From an uncultured Ulvibacter sp. (GTDB taxonomy: Bacteria; Bacteroidota; Bacteroidia; Flavobacteriales; Flavobacteriaceae), in assembly GCA_913063405.1 (NCBI GenBank), contig CAJXZB010000011.1, forward strand, positions 28,499 to 92,498: DNA of 64,000 nucleotides. The letters are read 5' to 3'. How positions within the stretch are numbered: the stretch's first letter is position 1; the number at the start of each line of letters is the position of its first letter. The notes beneath the pieces are model-generated. The model worked only from the letters and a program-made list of their open reading frames with translations. It was not told the DNA's origin and ran no database searches. The translations under genes and the position numbers were made by a program. This document shows positions 18,337-27,633 of this stretch, in pieces.

Positions 18337-20921
18337 TACTAGTAAACGATAATTATCCCGTTTTTGAGGCAGATCAGGTATTAAGTCAAAAACACCTAAA
18401 TAAACTTATTAGCTATCTTGAGGAGCAGGATAGAGCATCGCGCATTCACCTATTGGGAATGGGGATTGTATGTGGGCTACAAGTGAATAAACCCAATGCA
18501 ACCACCGTAGTCATTAATTGTGGTACAGGGATTACCTCGCTGGGTTATTTAATTCCTTTTGATGTGGGTAATTATACTCATTTTAAGGAGACGACCATAT
18601 CCGATAACTTTTTAAGCCCAGATATTGAGGAACATGAATACTTGAGTGATCTATATCAGTACACACAAATGTATCAACCCTTTAAAAACTGTTTGGAACT
18701 TTTAAAAGGAGGTGCCAGTGATGAAGATAAAGAACCCATTACAGAAGCTACACTGGACAATAAAGTAGTCATGCTCCTTATAGAGGCTTTGCTGATTGAC
18801 GAAAAAAATTGTGTGGCGTTAGATTGTGCAGATAAAGGAAAAAGATTGGAATTTAAAATTCGTCCTTTATTAATAGATGCGGACCTTTTGGAAGAATCTG
18901 AATTTGATCTAACACTGTGCAATAAGACCTATTTCGACAACATAGCATTACCTAGATACAATGTGCCAAAAGACACCTTAACAACAAGTTTGGATGTGCT
19001 AAATGCACACAATCATCTTATTCTTAAAACAAAAAGTAGCATAAGTCAGCGCATTAAAGTAATTCATGATCATTATGCAAACGATTTTAGTGAATTAGAG
19101 GACTATATACGATTAAACAATGTAGAAAGTCAAATTGCTTCCATACATGCACAAAATGAAGATGGTATCTACTTACAATATGTATGGGATTGGATGAGCG
19201 ACATTGCTGCTACGTACAATGAAATAGTAACCTTTCATGCCTGTAACCCTTCTCTGTGTTGTCCCGATAAAGAAAAGTTTCCTTTTCACGTGCTGCTAGG
19301 ATCTGCAGAGTTTGCCACCGCGCAAATTAAACCAGACAACGATTTACATAAATTTAGAACACCCTTTATAAAAACCGGCATTCTTGCTGAAGCCGAAAAG
19401 CAACAAAAACAACAACTACAAGGGTTATTGGAAAAATTAATCCATTTAGTAGGTTTTTTCAGTTTAAATTTAGAGGAGACCCTAAAGCATGGGATAAAAA
19501 TTACTCCTTCCCGTATAGGTAAAATACCGCTTTCTAAAAGAGCAATCCCATACTATTATCGGGATATACCAAAATTAAATACAAAATGGTCCCCAGAGCT
19601 ATCCTTTAAAAATAAGAACCATAAAATTTTAAGCTATCACTCTACTCAATACAATCCTACCAACGCCTTTGTTAATAAGCCGTTGGAGTTTGATATCGAG
19701 CCCTATAATTTCTTTAGAGTAGAAGGACATATTGGGGTTAACTATACCGAAGCACTTACCGAAATCGTAGCACAGCAAGAAGCTTACAGACTTCCTTTTA
19801 AAGTCGTGGCTGTAAATGCGGTGGAATTTTCTGGTAAAAAAATAGACATTGCAAATCAAAGGGAAATTTGGGATGATATGGAGCTGGATTATGATCTGGC
19901 CAAAGAGAAAACGTACAATATCACCGAGTATGTCATTATATGGATTAAAAGTAATAGAATAAAAATACAGGAACAATATACCCCTATGAACGATCAGGTC
20001 ATAGCCAGTTTAGAAAGCATCTTAGTAGAGACCAGAGATTTATTAGTTGATAAGTTAGAAGATTTTTTACCTACTTATGAAGTCTTTTACGAAATATTCG
20101 AAGAGCTTAATGAACTATTTTTATTTCATCGTAAGTGTATTTCTATTTTTAATGTAGCTGAGAATTCCATTATTGAAGACTTGGTAGATCACCTTGACGA
20201 GATAAACAATCTTTTCTTAGAAGATCCTTTTACAATTATACATGAAGAAGCTAATAGAAGATGGAAGGCAGCTTTTAGAGAGACTTTCTTACAAAATTTT
20301 TTGGAGAAACACCCAGGAGTAGCTCACGAGGGAGGAGTTTCCAAAGGCGGCACATTTGTATTGGTTTATACAGATAATAGTGTATTTGAAAAAGTAGAGA
20401 AGGTTATTATCAAAACCAATTTAATAGAACGCATTAAGGGTTATAAAAAAATGTTTAGGTTTTCTGCAGTAGAGGTTAAAGAAATACAGGAGAAAAATGT
20501 CATTAGACGGCGTGCTTCGAAAAAAGGGAGAATCAAGCCTAAGAACACAATGAGTGAAGCTTGTAGAGAAATGGAAGCCAATATTAAGAAAGAATTATTA
20601 GAGGCAGCAAAACGTGATATGCATGAAGTACCTATAGCTACCAGAAAATACTTGGAAGAAAAAATGACAAAAGCTTTTGATTCTCGAGTGCAAGGAGAAA
20701 ATCTAGAAAAGGCGCCTGTAGAGGAAGTAGTTGTGGTAGGACGCAATCCCAATAATAGAAATATACCAGAACGTGTGGTAATTGCCGATTTTTATTTGCC
20801 TTACCTATGCTGTTCCAATGGAAATAATATCAATATTGTTTTAGGAAATCCAGAGCCTATCATAGCCGATTTTGAAGGTGTTGATTTCGATGAAAACGAC
20901 TTTTTTACAAACGATCAATAA
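18333..20921 (+). CDS. eCIS-associated structural protein of unknown role (baseplate periphery or fibre)
   Basis: This 862-aa protein opens with FEADQVLSQKHLNKLISYLE and IHLLGMGIVCGLQV, then VINCGTGITSLGYLIPFD. I read this as a short helix-plus-beta domain resembling N-termini of phage baseplate-attached tail proteins. The middle is helical with acidic loops; residues ~710-760 are strongly basic (VIRRRASKKGRIKPKN) and the tail is acidic (FDENDFF). No enzymatic motif was seen. Its place between the wedge and tape-measure genes is where Afp13-type fibres are encoded elsewhere, so it may carry target-recognition or plug functions. The function is not established. Confidence 0.7.
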   Translation: MILVNDNYPVFEADQVLSQKHLNKLISYLEEQDRASRIHLLGMGIVCGLQVNKPNATTVVINCGTGITSLGYLIPFDVGNYTHFKETTISDNFLSPDIEEHEYLSDLYQYTQMYQPFKNCLELLKGGASDEDKEPITEATLDNKVVMLLIEALLIDEKNCVALDCADKGKRLEFKIRPLLIDADLLEESEFDLTLCNKTYFDNIALPRYNVPKDTLTTSLDVLNAHNHLILKTKSSISQRIKVIHDHYANDFSELEDYIRLNNVESQIASIHAQNEDGIYLQYVWDWMSDIAATYNEIVTFHACNPSLCCPDKEKFPFHVLLGSAEFATAQIKPDNDLHKFRTPFIKTGILAEAEKQQKQQLQGLLEKLIHLVGFFSLNLEETLKHGIKITPSRIGKIPLSKRAIPYYYRDIPKLNTKWSPELSFKNKNHKILSYHSTQYNPTNAFVNKPLEFDIEPYNFFRVEGHIGVNYTEALTEIVAQQEAYRLPFKVVAVNAVEFSGKKIDIANQREIWDDMELDYDLAKEKTYNITEYVIIWIKSNRIKIQEQYTPMNDQVIASLESILVETRDLLVDKLEDFLPTYEVFYEIFEELNELFLFHRKCISIFNVAENSIIEDLVDHLDEINNLFLEDPFTIIHEEANRRWKAAFRETFLQNFLEKHPGVAHEGGVSKGGTFVLVYTDNSVFEKVEKVIIKTNLIERIKGYKKMFRFSAVEVKEIQEKNVIRRRASKKGRIKPKNTMSEACREMEANIKKELLEAAKRDMHEVPIATRKYLEEKMTKAFDSRVQGENLEKAPVEEVVVVGRNPNNRNIPERVVIADFYLPYLCCSNGNNINIVLGNPEPIIADFEGVDFDENDFFTNDQ

Positions 20922-20938
20922 TTTTAAAAATAATAATT

Positions 20939-21547
20939 ATGGCAACAAGACAAGATGTACTAGACGGTATTGCTACAATAAATGATGGTGGCAATAACAC
21001 AGCACTAGAAGTAAGAGATGTATTAGGACTATTATTGGACTATACCGAAAATGACATAATCATTCCACAGCCCACTATTGAATTTTTCCATTTTTTTAAT
21101 AGCGGAAACCCTGTTGATGATACTAGAGGAGGTCGATTGTGGTATTCTATGAAAGGAACCCAAGGAACTATAGCGGATACTGTAAACTTCACTTTTAATT
21201 TACAAATACTAGAAAGTAACCTAACCGATCCTTCTTTTGAAATAACGGAAGCAAATGGTACCGCATTTTCCATTCTGGAAAAAATGACCTTGGGCAGTGA
21301 AAATCTGAGTTTTTCAGTCCCAATAAGAAATTCAAATGGAAGATTTCCGAGTAATGCAACCATTAATATAGAAGTAATTAAGGGTAAAAACATACTTCGT
21401 ATGATCATTGAAGGTGTAGATGTAGTGAAAGGCGATTTTATCTTTACTTCTGTACATTTTCATATCCCGGAATTTAAACGAACATTAAAAACAAAAAAGA
21501 AGAAAGAAAAGCTTTCAACTAAGCCAGTTGTAACTAAGAAAAAATAA
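20939..21547 (+). CDS. Hypothetical eCIS-associated protein, possible receptor-binding or cap component
   Basis: A 202-aa protein without a recognised family. The N-terminal ~40 residues (TRQDVLDGIATINDGGNNTA, EVRDVLGLLLDY) look like a short helical docking segment. Residues 45-180 are beta-rich and low in Cys, and the C-terminus is a Lys-rich tail. Its stop codon overlaps the ATG of the tape-measure gene by one base, so it is translationally coupled to the structural operon. A short anchor followed by a beta domain would suit a small fibre or decoration protein; this is inference. Confidence 0.6.
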   Translation: MATRQDVLDGIATINDGGNNTALEVRDVLGLLLDYTENDIIIPQPTIEFFHFFNSGNPVDDTRGGRLWYSMKGTQGTIADTVNFTFNLQILESNLTDPSFEITEANGTAFSILEKMTLGSENLSFSVPIRNSNGRFPSNATINIEVIKGKNILRMIIEGVDVVKGDFIFTSVHFHIPEFKRTLKTKKKKEKLSTKPVVTKKK

Positions 21548-23049
21548 TGCATCTCATAGAGAAACATCATATCGAAGCTAGGTGTAATCAAAAAGAATTC
21601 GGTCATCATATGAAAGATGAAATAGCCGCTGTTTTTGAATTCCAGCTCTATCCAGAGCTGGAACGACTGTTAGATCGATATGATAATCCGCTTGGAGTAT
21701 ATGAAATAGAACTGCTACCTGTAGAAATATCTTTAGTAGCAACAAAAAACTGGAGAGAGGAACTTGTACGGCAAAGCTTATCCCAAATTGAAAATTTCCT
21801 TCTGGAAAACGCTTTGCACGGAGTTGGAGAAACTGAAGATGTGTCTCAAAATAAAGGGATTAAAAATTATGACAAGTATATTTTTGTTCAGGACCTGTTT
21901 CTACATTATTTAAAAACAGGGCAATTGTCAGTCAATCCATTATCGGATACCCTTGATGATATTTTTGAATGGCTTGAATTCCCCGATAGTTTTATTCAAA
22001 AGTTAATCGAATTTGTCCCTGAAGATATAGATCGTGTTTTACGATGGAATTTCAATATTCCGAAGGATTTGAAAAAACGATTTCTTTCTTTTTCTGAAGG
22101 ATCAATAAGTATAGATTCATTAGAATCTCTTCAAAATGAGTGGGAGGAAATTTATAGTAAAAGTGCTGAAAAACAACCTCAGTTAAAAGAACCTTCAGAA
22201 TTTACAGGATTTATTGAGTTTTTATTTTGGATAAGTGTTTTTATTTCTGAAAACACGACCATTGAGGCTATTTCTGAAGAGAAAATGCTATTAATAGCTA
22301 AAGATTATTTTCAATTAAGTCAAGAGGATTTGGTTCTTTTATTGAATACTTTGATGGAATTGGAAAGCGCCAAAAAAACACATGGGTTGGTGGCTTTAAT
22401 TGAACGTGTACTTAATCAAGAGAAAAAGATTGGAAAAGATGTTTATTTAAAGGAGAAGAAGGCGCCTACTGAAATCAATAAGATTGATGCTGTATTAGAC
22501 GCTATAGAACAAGCTAATAATGAAAAAGTTGTGTCAAAAAATAACGCTGCGGTTTATATTAACAATGCTGGTTTGGTTTTGATTCATCCGTTTTTAGTGA
22601 CACTTTTTCAGAAGTTGAACTATCTGGATGATACAGTTTGGAAAAGCAAAAAGCTACAACATCGCGCGGTTTTAATTGTACAATACCTCGTTAATTTCGA
22701 GGAGCATATATTTGAGAGTGATTTGCTTGTTGGTAAGATCTTTTGTGGTGTTCCTTTATTAGATTCGGTTTCGGTAAAATGGAAGATCACACCTGAAGAG
22801 GATACCAAATGCAGGGAATTATTACAATCGGTTGTTGAGCATTGGTCCATATTAAAAAATACTTCAGTGAAAGCATTACAAGAGACTTTTATACAACGAA
22901 AAGGAAAGTTGGTGGAATACAAAGAAGACACTTACGAAATAACCGTCGAACAACAAAGTATCGACCTCTTATTAGATCAATTACCTTGGGGTATAGGTAC
23001 TATAAAAACCCCGTGGATGGAAAATTATTTATCGTGTTATTGGAATTAA
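21547..23049 (+). CDS. CIS tape-measure protein (CIS_TMP family)
   Basis: A 500-aa protein matching contractile injection system tape-measure proteins. The N-terminus has HLIEKHHIEARCNQKE and YPELERLLDRY. The C-terminal half has AVYINNAGLVLIHPFLVTLF, KLQHRAVLIVQYLV, DLLVGKIFCGVPL and the closing LPWGIGTIKTPWMENYL. Such proteins are thought to set tube length by spanning the lumen during assembly (Afp14 class). It is the last structural gene before the cargo bank and ends 10 bases upstream of cargo 1. Confidence 0.87.
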   Translation: MHLIEKHHIEARCNQKEFGHHMKDEIAAVFEFQLYPELERLLDRYDNPLGVYEIELLPVEISLVATKNWREELVRQSLSQIENFLLENALHGVGETEDVSQNKGIKNYDKYIFVQDLFLHYLKTGQLSVNPLSDTLDDIFEWLEFPDSFIQKLIEFVPEDIDRVLRWNFNIPKDLKKRFLSFSEGSISIDSLESLQNEWEEIYSKSAEKQPQLKEPSEFTGFIEFLFWISVFISENTTIEAISEEKMLLIAKDYFQLSQEDLVLLLNTLMELESAKKTHGLVALIERVLNQEKKIGKDVYLKEKKAPTEINKIDAVLDAIEQANNEKVVSKNNAAVYINNAGLVLIHPFLVTLFQKLNYLDDTVWKSKKLQHRAVLIVQYLVNFEEHIFESDLLVGKIFCGVPLLDSVSVKWKITPEEDTKCRELLQSVVEHWSILKNTSVKALQETFIQRKGKLVEYKEDTYEITVEQQSIDLLLDQLPWGIGTIKTPWMENYLSCYWN

Positions 23050-23059
23050 ACCTAGCGTT

Positions 23060-24205
23060 ATGGAAACAACATATATTCAGGAAAAAGGACCTGTTACTAC
23101 TAGTAGAGGACATTCTCAAAAGAAGAGTACTCCTTTTTTTAAAGGAATACCTATTCAAAAAAAACTGGCAATAGGATCATCGAATGATGCATATGAAGTT
23201 GAAGCTGACCGTGTTGCGGACCAAGTGGTTGGAATGAGTGAGGGCCAGATAAATACATCCCCCAAAACTGGAGCCTTGGTTCAAAGAAAATGTGCTGCTT
23301 GTTCTCAAGAGGAAGAAATTCAAAAGAAACCAATTGCAGATAGCATAACCCCGCTTGTTCAAAAAGCGGGTATGAAATCGAGTGGAGGTGGAATGGCATC
23401 AACCAGTCTTACACAACAAATAAATAGTAGTATGGGAGGTGGTCACAATATGGATAGCAGCACAAAAGGTTTTATGGAAAGCCGTTTTGGCTCCAATTTT
23501 TCAGATGTAAAAATTCATACTGGGAGTCAAGCTGTTCAAATGAGTCGTGATCTCAATGCTCAGGCTTTTGCCGTTGGAAATGATGTTTATTTTAATGAGG
23601 GTAAATATAACCCATCCTCTACAACAGGAAAACATTTATTGGCGCATGAATTGACGCATACATTGCAGCAAGGAATTGGACTAAATAGAAAGATTCAGAG
23701 ATATCATCATGAAGATTGTGATACCAAATTAGATTTAAAACCACATATTTGGCCCGCTGACCATTTAGCTAAAACAATGGTATCTAATTCAATCACGGAG
23801 TTGAGCAAAGGAACTATTTCTGCCAGAGTTAACGGATTGTTAACCAAATATTTTAGAAGTAATTCTGCTTCAACAGTTAAGACAGTATTAGGTGTTTACA
23901 ATAAAATTAAGGCAGCATTTGATGCAGACAAGTACACTTACGAATGTGAAACTGGTTGTACTAGCGGAAACGCTTATACATATAAAGTTTGGTCGGACAT
24001 ACATCTATGTATGGATCATTGGCGTGGAAAAGCGAATAAGTGTCTCGCAAGCGTTATTATACATGAGTTCTCCCATTACTATGGAGGAACCACGGACCAT
24101 CAATATTTTACTGAATGTAATAGTAAAACTGCACCTTCGTCACTGACTGTGGCTCAAGCAGTGGATAACGGCGATTCTTATGAAGGATTTGCTTATGAAT
24201 TATAA
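23060..24205 (+). CDS. eCIS cargo 1: DUF4157 module + aspzincin (M35-like) metallopeptidase
   Basis: A 381-aa protein. Residues 31-60 carry the shared leader (KKLAIGSSNDAYEVEADRVA), C78-AA-C81 the CxxC motif and residues ~110-205 the DUF4157 core ending in AHELTH (195-200). The C-terminal domain has a second zinc site, HEFSH at 335-339, followed by GTTDHQY at 343-349 and NGDSYEGFA at 370-378. HExxH followed by GTxDxxY and NxDSYxxF is the signature of aspzincin/deuterolysin-like M35 peptidases. The spacing between HExxH and GTxD is short (three residues). Cys296, 300, 317 and 328 may form disulfides or bind metal. It is most likely a proteolytic toxin or host-modifying protease delivered by the particle. 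Confidence 0.85.
   Translation: METTYIQEKGPVTTSRGHSQKKSTPFFKGIPIQKKLAIGSSNDAYEVEADRVADQVVGMSEGQINTSPKTGALVQRKCAACSQEEEIQKKPIADSITPLVQKAGMKSSGGGMASTSLTQQINSSMGGGHNMDSSTKGFMESRFGSNFSDVKIHTGSQAVQMSRDLNAQAFAVGNDVYFNEGKYNPSSTTGKHLLAHELTHTLQQGIGLNRKIQRYHHEDCDTKLDLKPHIWPADHLAKTMVSNSITELSKGTISARVNGLLTKYFRSNSASTVKTVLGVYNKIKAAFDADKYTYECETGCTSGNAYTYKVWSDIHLCMDHWRGKANKCLASVIIHEFSHYYGGTTDHQYFTECNSKTAPSSLTVAQAVDNGDSYEGFAYEL
23152..23237 (+). repeat. 86-bp perfect direct repeat, copy 1
   Basis: Bases 23152-23237 in cargo 1 are identical over 86 nt to 24301-24386 in cargo 2. They encode the shared leader from IQKK to VVGM. Flanking codons diverge at once, which points to recent gene conversion or duplication of the leader segment. 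Confidence 0.9.
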
Positions 24206-24214
24206 TAATTAAAT

Positions 24215-25804
24215 ATGTACATTTCAAATATACATCTGCCAGAAGGGCAAACACCGTCAAATGGAAAGACAAAACCATTTGTAAATTCATCTCTTCGCCT
24301 TATTCAAAAAAAACTGGCAATAGGATCATCGAATGATGCATATGAAGTTGAAGCTGACCGTGTTGCGGACCAAGTGGTTGGAATGAATGAAAGTCAAATT
24401 AACCAAACAAATCAAGCAGGCGCTTTAGTGCAGAGAAAATGTGCTGGTTGTTCTCAAGAGGAAGAAATTCAAAAGAAACCCATAGCCGATACGATCACTC
24501 CCCTAATTCAGATGTCTGGCACGAAATCGGCAGGTGAAGGAATGGCATCAGCCAGTCTTACACAACAAATAAATTCAAGTAAAGGAGGCGGTCATAGCAT
24601 GGATCAAGGGACCAAAGGTTTTATGGAAAGCCGTTTTGGAACAGATTTTTCAGCTGTTAAAATTCATACCAATAGTACAGCTGTACAAATGAGTCGTGAC
24701 ATTAATGCACAGGCATTTGCAGTTGGAAATGATGTATACTTTAATGAGGGGAAATACAATCCTTCTAGCACTGCAGGAAAACATCTACTGGCGCATGAGT
24801 TAACACATACCATACAACAAGGGGGTAAAGAAACTGGCATTCAAAAAGTGGCAGAACGGGGAGACCCTATACATGACCGGTTGGAAGAAGAGTACAGAAG
24901 GGACCGAAGGATACCAGAAAATGTTCCAGTGTCCCATCATAGTAGAGAATATGGCTCTTGGCTGAATAATAACGTTGCTGCTTTAAATGCTTTTGATACG
25001 CATCAACTTATGCCCAATCACCTTGTTATTCTGGATATTCAAAAACGGTTTCGTGGTATGACTTTGGAGCAACTCAACGATTATCGGGAAGAATACATTT
25101 TAAATGGAGCAAATAATACTCAAGTGGTTACTCATATTTCGAGTATCATGTTAGGAATGCCACTACAGGCTTGTACCGCAAAAGAACAAAAAGCTACCCA
25201 ACAAAGGGCTACTAGTATACTGGCAACCATACCTTCTGTGCTAGGCAAGGCCAATATTGCTATAACTCGATTGCATGGCGCTTGGATAAATAACAAAGGG
25301 TCCTTGTTAAAAGGTAAAAAGAAACTTACTGGTGAAGTATCGTGTGCTTTTAAGAGTAACTTTAACATTGATGAAAAGAATGCTGATTATGGCGTTGCAC
25401 ATATTAGGCTTATGTTTAGACTTCGACAGCTTAGAGGGCGGTTAAAACAGCCTATCGCATTCTCATGTAAGGCTATCAACGACCCAGTTTGCCTGTCAGG
25501 AAAGGGACTTGATGCAGATGGATACGTTGTAAACCATAAAAGTCCTATCCATCTTTGTCACGGATTTAGAAACAGTGGAGAATTAAATCATCAAACCGCA
25601 ATAATTATTCACGAGGTTTTCCATTTGCTATCCGGAGTGAAAGATAAAGGGGGATATTCTCCCTTAGGTGCGCATCTCATGACTTGTAGTAAGGGCTTGA
25701 AATTTTCAGCAAACCACAATCAACTATTAGGGTCTGCAGATTCCCTTGCTGGATTCCTATTGCATATCGATCAAACTAACCCTCGAGATCTTAAAGTGCG
25801 ATGA
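24215..25804 (+). CDS. eCIS cargo 2: DUF4157 module + second putative zinc metallopeptidase
   Basis: A 529-aa protein with the same leader as cargo 1 (residues 31-57), C76-AG-C79 and a DUF4157 core ending HELTH (194-198). The C-terminal domain (about 215-529) contains HEVFH at 466-470, then D477 and Y481 (VKDKGGY), and later ADSLAGFLLH near 508. This layout resembles M35-like peptidases (HExxH, D, Y, N/ADSY), but the GTxDxxY motif is not intact, so the family call is weaker than for cargo 1. Cys residues are scattered in the C-terminal half. Its stop TGA overlaps the start of cargo 3 by four bases. Confidence 0.78.
   Translation: MYISNIHLPEGQTPSNGKTKPFVNSSLRLIQKKLAIGSSNDAYEVEADRVADQVVGMNESQINQTNQAGALVQRKCAGCSQEEEIQKKPIADTITPLIQMSGTKSAGEGMASASLTQQINSSKGGGHSMDQGTKGFMESRFGTDFSAVKIHTNSTAVQMSRDINAQAFAVGNDVYFNEGKYNPSSTAGKHLLAHELTHTIQQGGKETGIQKVAERGDPIHDRLEEEYRRDRRIPENVPVSHHSREYGSWLNNNVAALNAFDTHQLMPNHLVILDIQKRFRGMTLEQLNDYREEYILNGANNTQVVTHISSIMLGMPLQACTAKEQKATQQRATSILATIPSVLGKANIAITRLHGAWINNKGSLLKGKKKLTGEVSCAFKSNFNIDEKNADYGVAHIRLMFRLRQLRGRLKQPIAFSCKAINDPVCLSGKGLDADGYVVNHKSPIHLCHGFRNSGELNHQTAIIIHEVFHLLSGVKDKGGYSPLGAHLMTCSKGLKFSANHNQLLGSADSLAGFLLHIDQTNPRDLKVR
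24301..24386 (+). repeat. 86-bp perfect direct repeat, copy 2
   Basis: Second copy of the 86-nt identical block, in the leader of cargo 2, 1149 bases downstream of copy 1. Recombination between the two would delete cargo 1's C-terminal part and fuse its start to cargo 2 in frame, because 1149 is a multiple of three. Confidence 0.9.
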
Positions 25805-27609
25805 CATTAATGACCCAAACATTTAAAGCAAGACAAAAACCTGCAACACAAACGTTTGTAGAGCGTACTCCTGTTATTCAAACGAAATTAAATATTGGTA
25901 AATCCAATGATAAGTTTGAACAAGAAGCTGATACTATGGCCGATAAAGTGATTGGGATGTCTAACATGCAAGTGCATAAGGAAACACAAACCAGGGCATT
26001 GGTTCAGAGAAAATGTTCTGCTTGTTCGCAAGAGGAAGAAATTCAAAAGAAATCAATAGCCGATAAGATCACTCCATTAATTCAGATGTCTCGCACGGAT
26101 TCTGGAGGTAAAGGAATAGCGTCAACTAGTCTTACACAGCAAATAAATTCAAGTAAGGGAGGCGGTCATAGCATGGATCGAGGTACAAGTGGTTTTATGG
26201 AGAATCGTTTCGGAACTGATTTTTCAGCTGTAAAAATTCATACCGATAGCACGGCTATACAATTAAGTCGTGATCTCGATGCTCAGGCATTTACCGTAGG
26301 GAATGATGTTTATTTTAATGAGGGAAAATACAATCCATCCTCTACATCGGGGAAGCATTTACTGGCTCATGAGTTGACTCATACCATTCAACAAAAAGGG
26401 ACGAAGGGTATTCAACGTTTCGCATCCTGTGGAACCGCAGAATCATGTCCTTCCAGAGATACAGGAGAACGAACAAGAGCCCGAACTGGTAGTATGGTAG
26501 CCGTTCCACGTATCGGTGGAGAGACGGGAATCGTGGTGACAAACTTTGATGTCAACAGTGCAAGTATAAAATCGACACTTGAACACAGTCCCACGTGGAG
26601 TTTTTTTACCTCGAAAATGGGAACACATACTAACCTCACCTTTGAGGTATTGGGGTTTACGGATTGCCAAGGGGATGAATCGCTAAATCTGGATTTAAGA
26701 GCCCGCAGGGCGGAAGCGGTATATAGTGCTCTTCCAACTGCTGCACAATCTAGAATATCACGACGTCACGCAGCACCCATTGAAGATTGTGCTTATAGCA
26801 ATTCTTCCGAATTCGGTAGGAAAACAAACCGTTCGGCGGTCATAAGACTCATTGAGTCGACTTATGATTTTGAAGATGAATCTGTAGAAGGAGATCCATG
26901 TGCCAATCAAACTTTTACGGGATTGTCCTGTGACGACCCAACATTTTGTACACCCTATGCATCGAGAGCGGAAATTAGAGCAGCAAAAAGCTACCTGTTG
27001 GGAACATTTGTCCCGCTATTAGAAGGATATTTCGGCTCTGAAGTAGGAGACCTATGGAGAAGATATCTTTCTAGAAAAAGAGGTGATAGTCTAAGACCGG
27101 TGGTATTTGATTCTTCATCCAGTAGTATTTATAGATCGTTTAGTTGGAACAATCAAATTATCGATGAAGTGGATAATGTACTCGATTTAATTGCGAGTAG
27201 ATTGGGTCGGGGTTATGGGAATGTAACACAGCCATTGAACAACTTCATCAGTAATTCGGAAAAGAGACTTTTCACGAATTTTTCAAACCCATTTACCATT
27301 CCCGGTAATATTGCCGGAGGAATAAGCGGTAGCGATGCCGGAAGGGATAGTAGAAGAATTACTTGGGGGCGTGTTTCTTTCGATATTACCGAATTACCAT
27401 TTGGAAATAAAATGGTGGAGATTGAAGCCTTTGTCAATTTTGAAGTGAAGGATGCCATCGATTTCTGTCCTGGTGGCTGTGGAGCAATATTAGAGCAATC
27501 ACTGGCAACTATTCAAATGAGTAGACTCGAAGCAAGCTGTGAGGCCTATGATACACCTTATGTTGTGAGGTTCCCAGGACCGAGAAGGACTAAAACGGTT
27601 TTTGATTAA
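25801..27609 (+). CDS. eCIS cargo 3: DUF4157 module + OmpA-like peptidoglycan-binding domain
   Basis: A 602-aa protein. Residues 28-53 give a variant leader (KLNIGKSNDKFEQEADTMAD), C72-SA-C75 the CxxC, and HELTH 190-194 ends the DUF4157 core. Residues ~243-350 look like an OmpA/MotB-type fold: VVTNFDVNSASIK, LEVLGFTDCQGDESLNLDLR, ARRAEAVYSAL, and a closing FGRKTNRSAVIRL. These match the NFD...GhTD...N..LS..RA..V motifs of peptidoglycan-binding proteins. Residues ~352-602 are unassigned and Cys-containing (CPGGCG). The domain suggests action at, or anchoring to, a bacterial cell wall. ATG 25801 overlaps the previous stop; 25810 is an alternative start. Confidence 0.8.
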   Translation: MTLMTQTFKARQKPATQTFVERTPVIQTKLNIGKSNDKFEQEADTMADKVIGMSNMQVHKETQTRALVQRKCSACSQEEEIQKKSIADKITPLIQMSRTDSGGKGIASTSLTQQINSSKGGGHSMDRGTSGFMENRFGTDFSAVKIHTDSTAIQLSRDLDAQAFTVGNDVYFNEGKYNPSSTSGKHLLAHELTHTIQQKGTKGIQRFASCGTAESCPSRDTGERTRARTGSMVAVPRIGGETGIVVTNFDVNSASIKSTLEHSPTWSFFTSKMGTHTNLTFEVLGFTDCQGDESLNLDLRARRAEAVYSALPTAAQSRISRRHAAPIEDCAYSNSSEFGRKTNRSAVIRLIESTYDFEDESVEGDPCANQTFTGLSCDDPTFCTPYASRAEIRAAKSYLLGTFVPLLEGYFGSEVGDLWRRYLSRKRGDSLRPVVFDSSSSSIYRSFSWNNQIIDEVDNVLDLIASRLGRGYGNVTQPLNNFISNSEKRLFTNFSNPFTIPGNIAGGISGSDAGRDSRRITWGRVSFDITELPFGNKMVEIEAFVNFEVKDAIDFCPGGCGAILEQSLATIQMSRLEASCEAYDTPYVVRFPGPRRTKTVFD

Positions 27610-27633
27610 TGCAAAGGATAAACGCTTAAAAGA

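Noticed and set aside
5341..23049. Prophage interpretation
   Set aside because: No capsid, portal, terminase, integrase, holin or lysin gene; DUF4255, CIS tape measure, PAAR and AAA+ ATPase point to an eCIS.
22842..23174. 110-codon frame spanning the end of the tape-measure gene and start of cargo 1
   Set aside because: Overlaps two supported genes in another frame; no domain or start signal.
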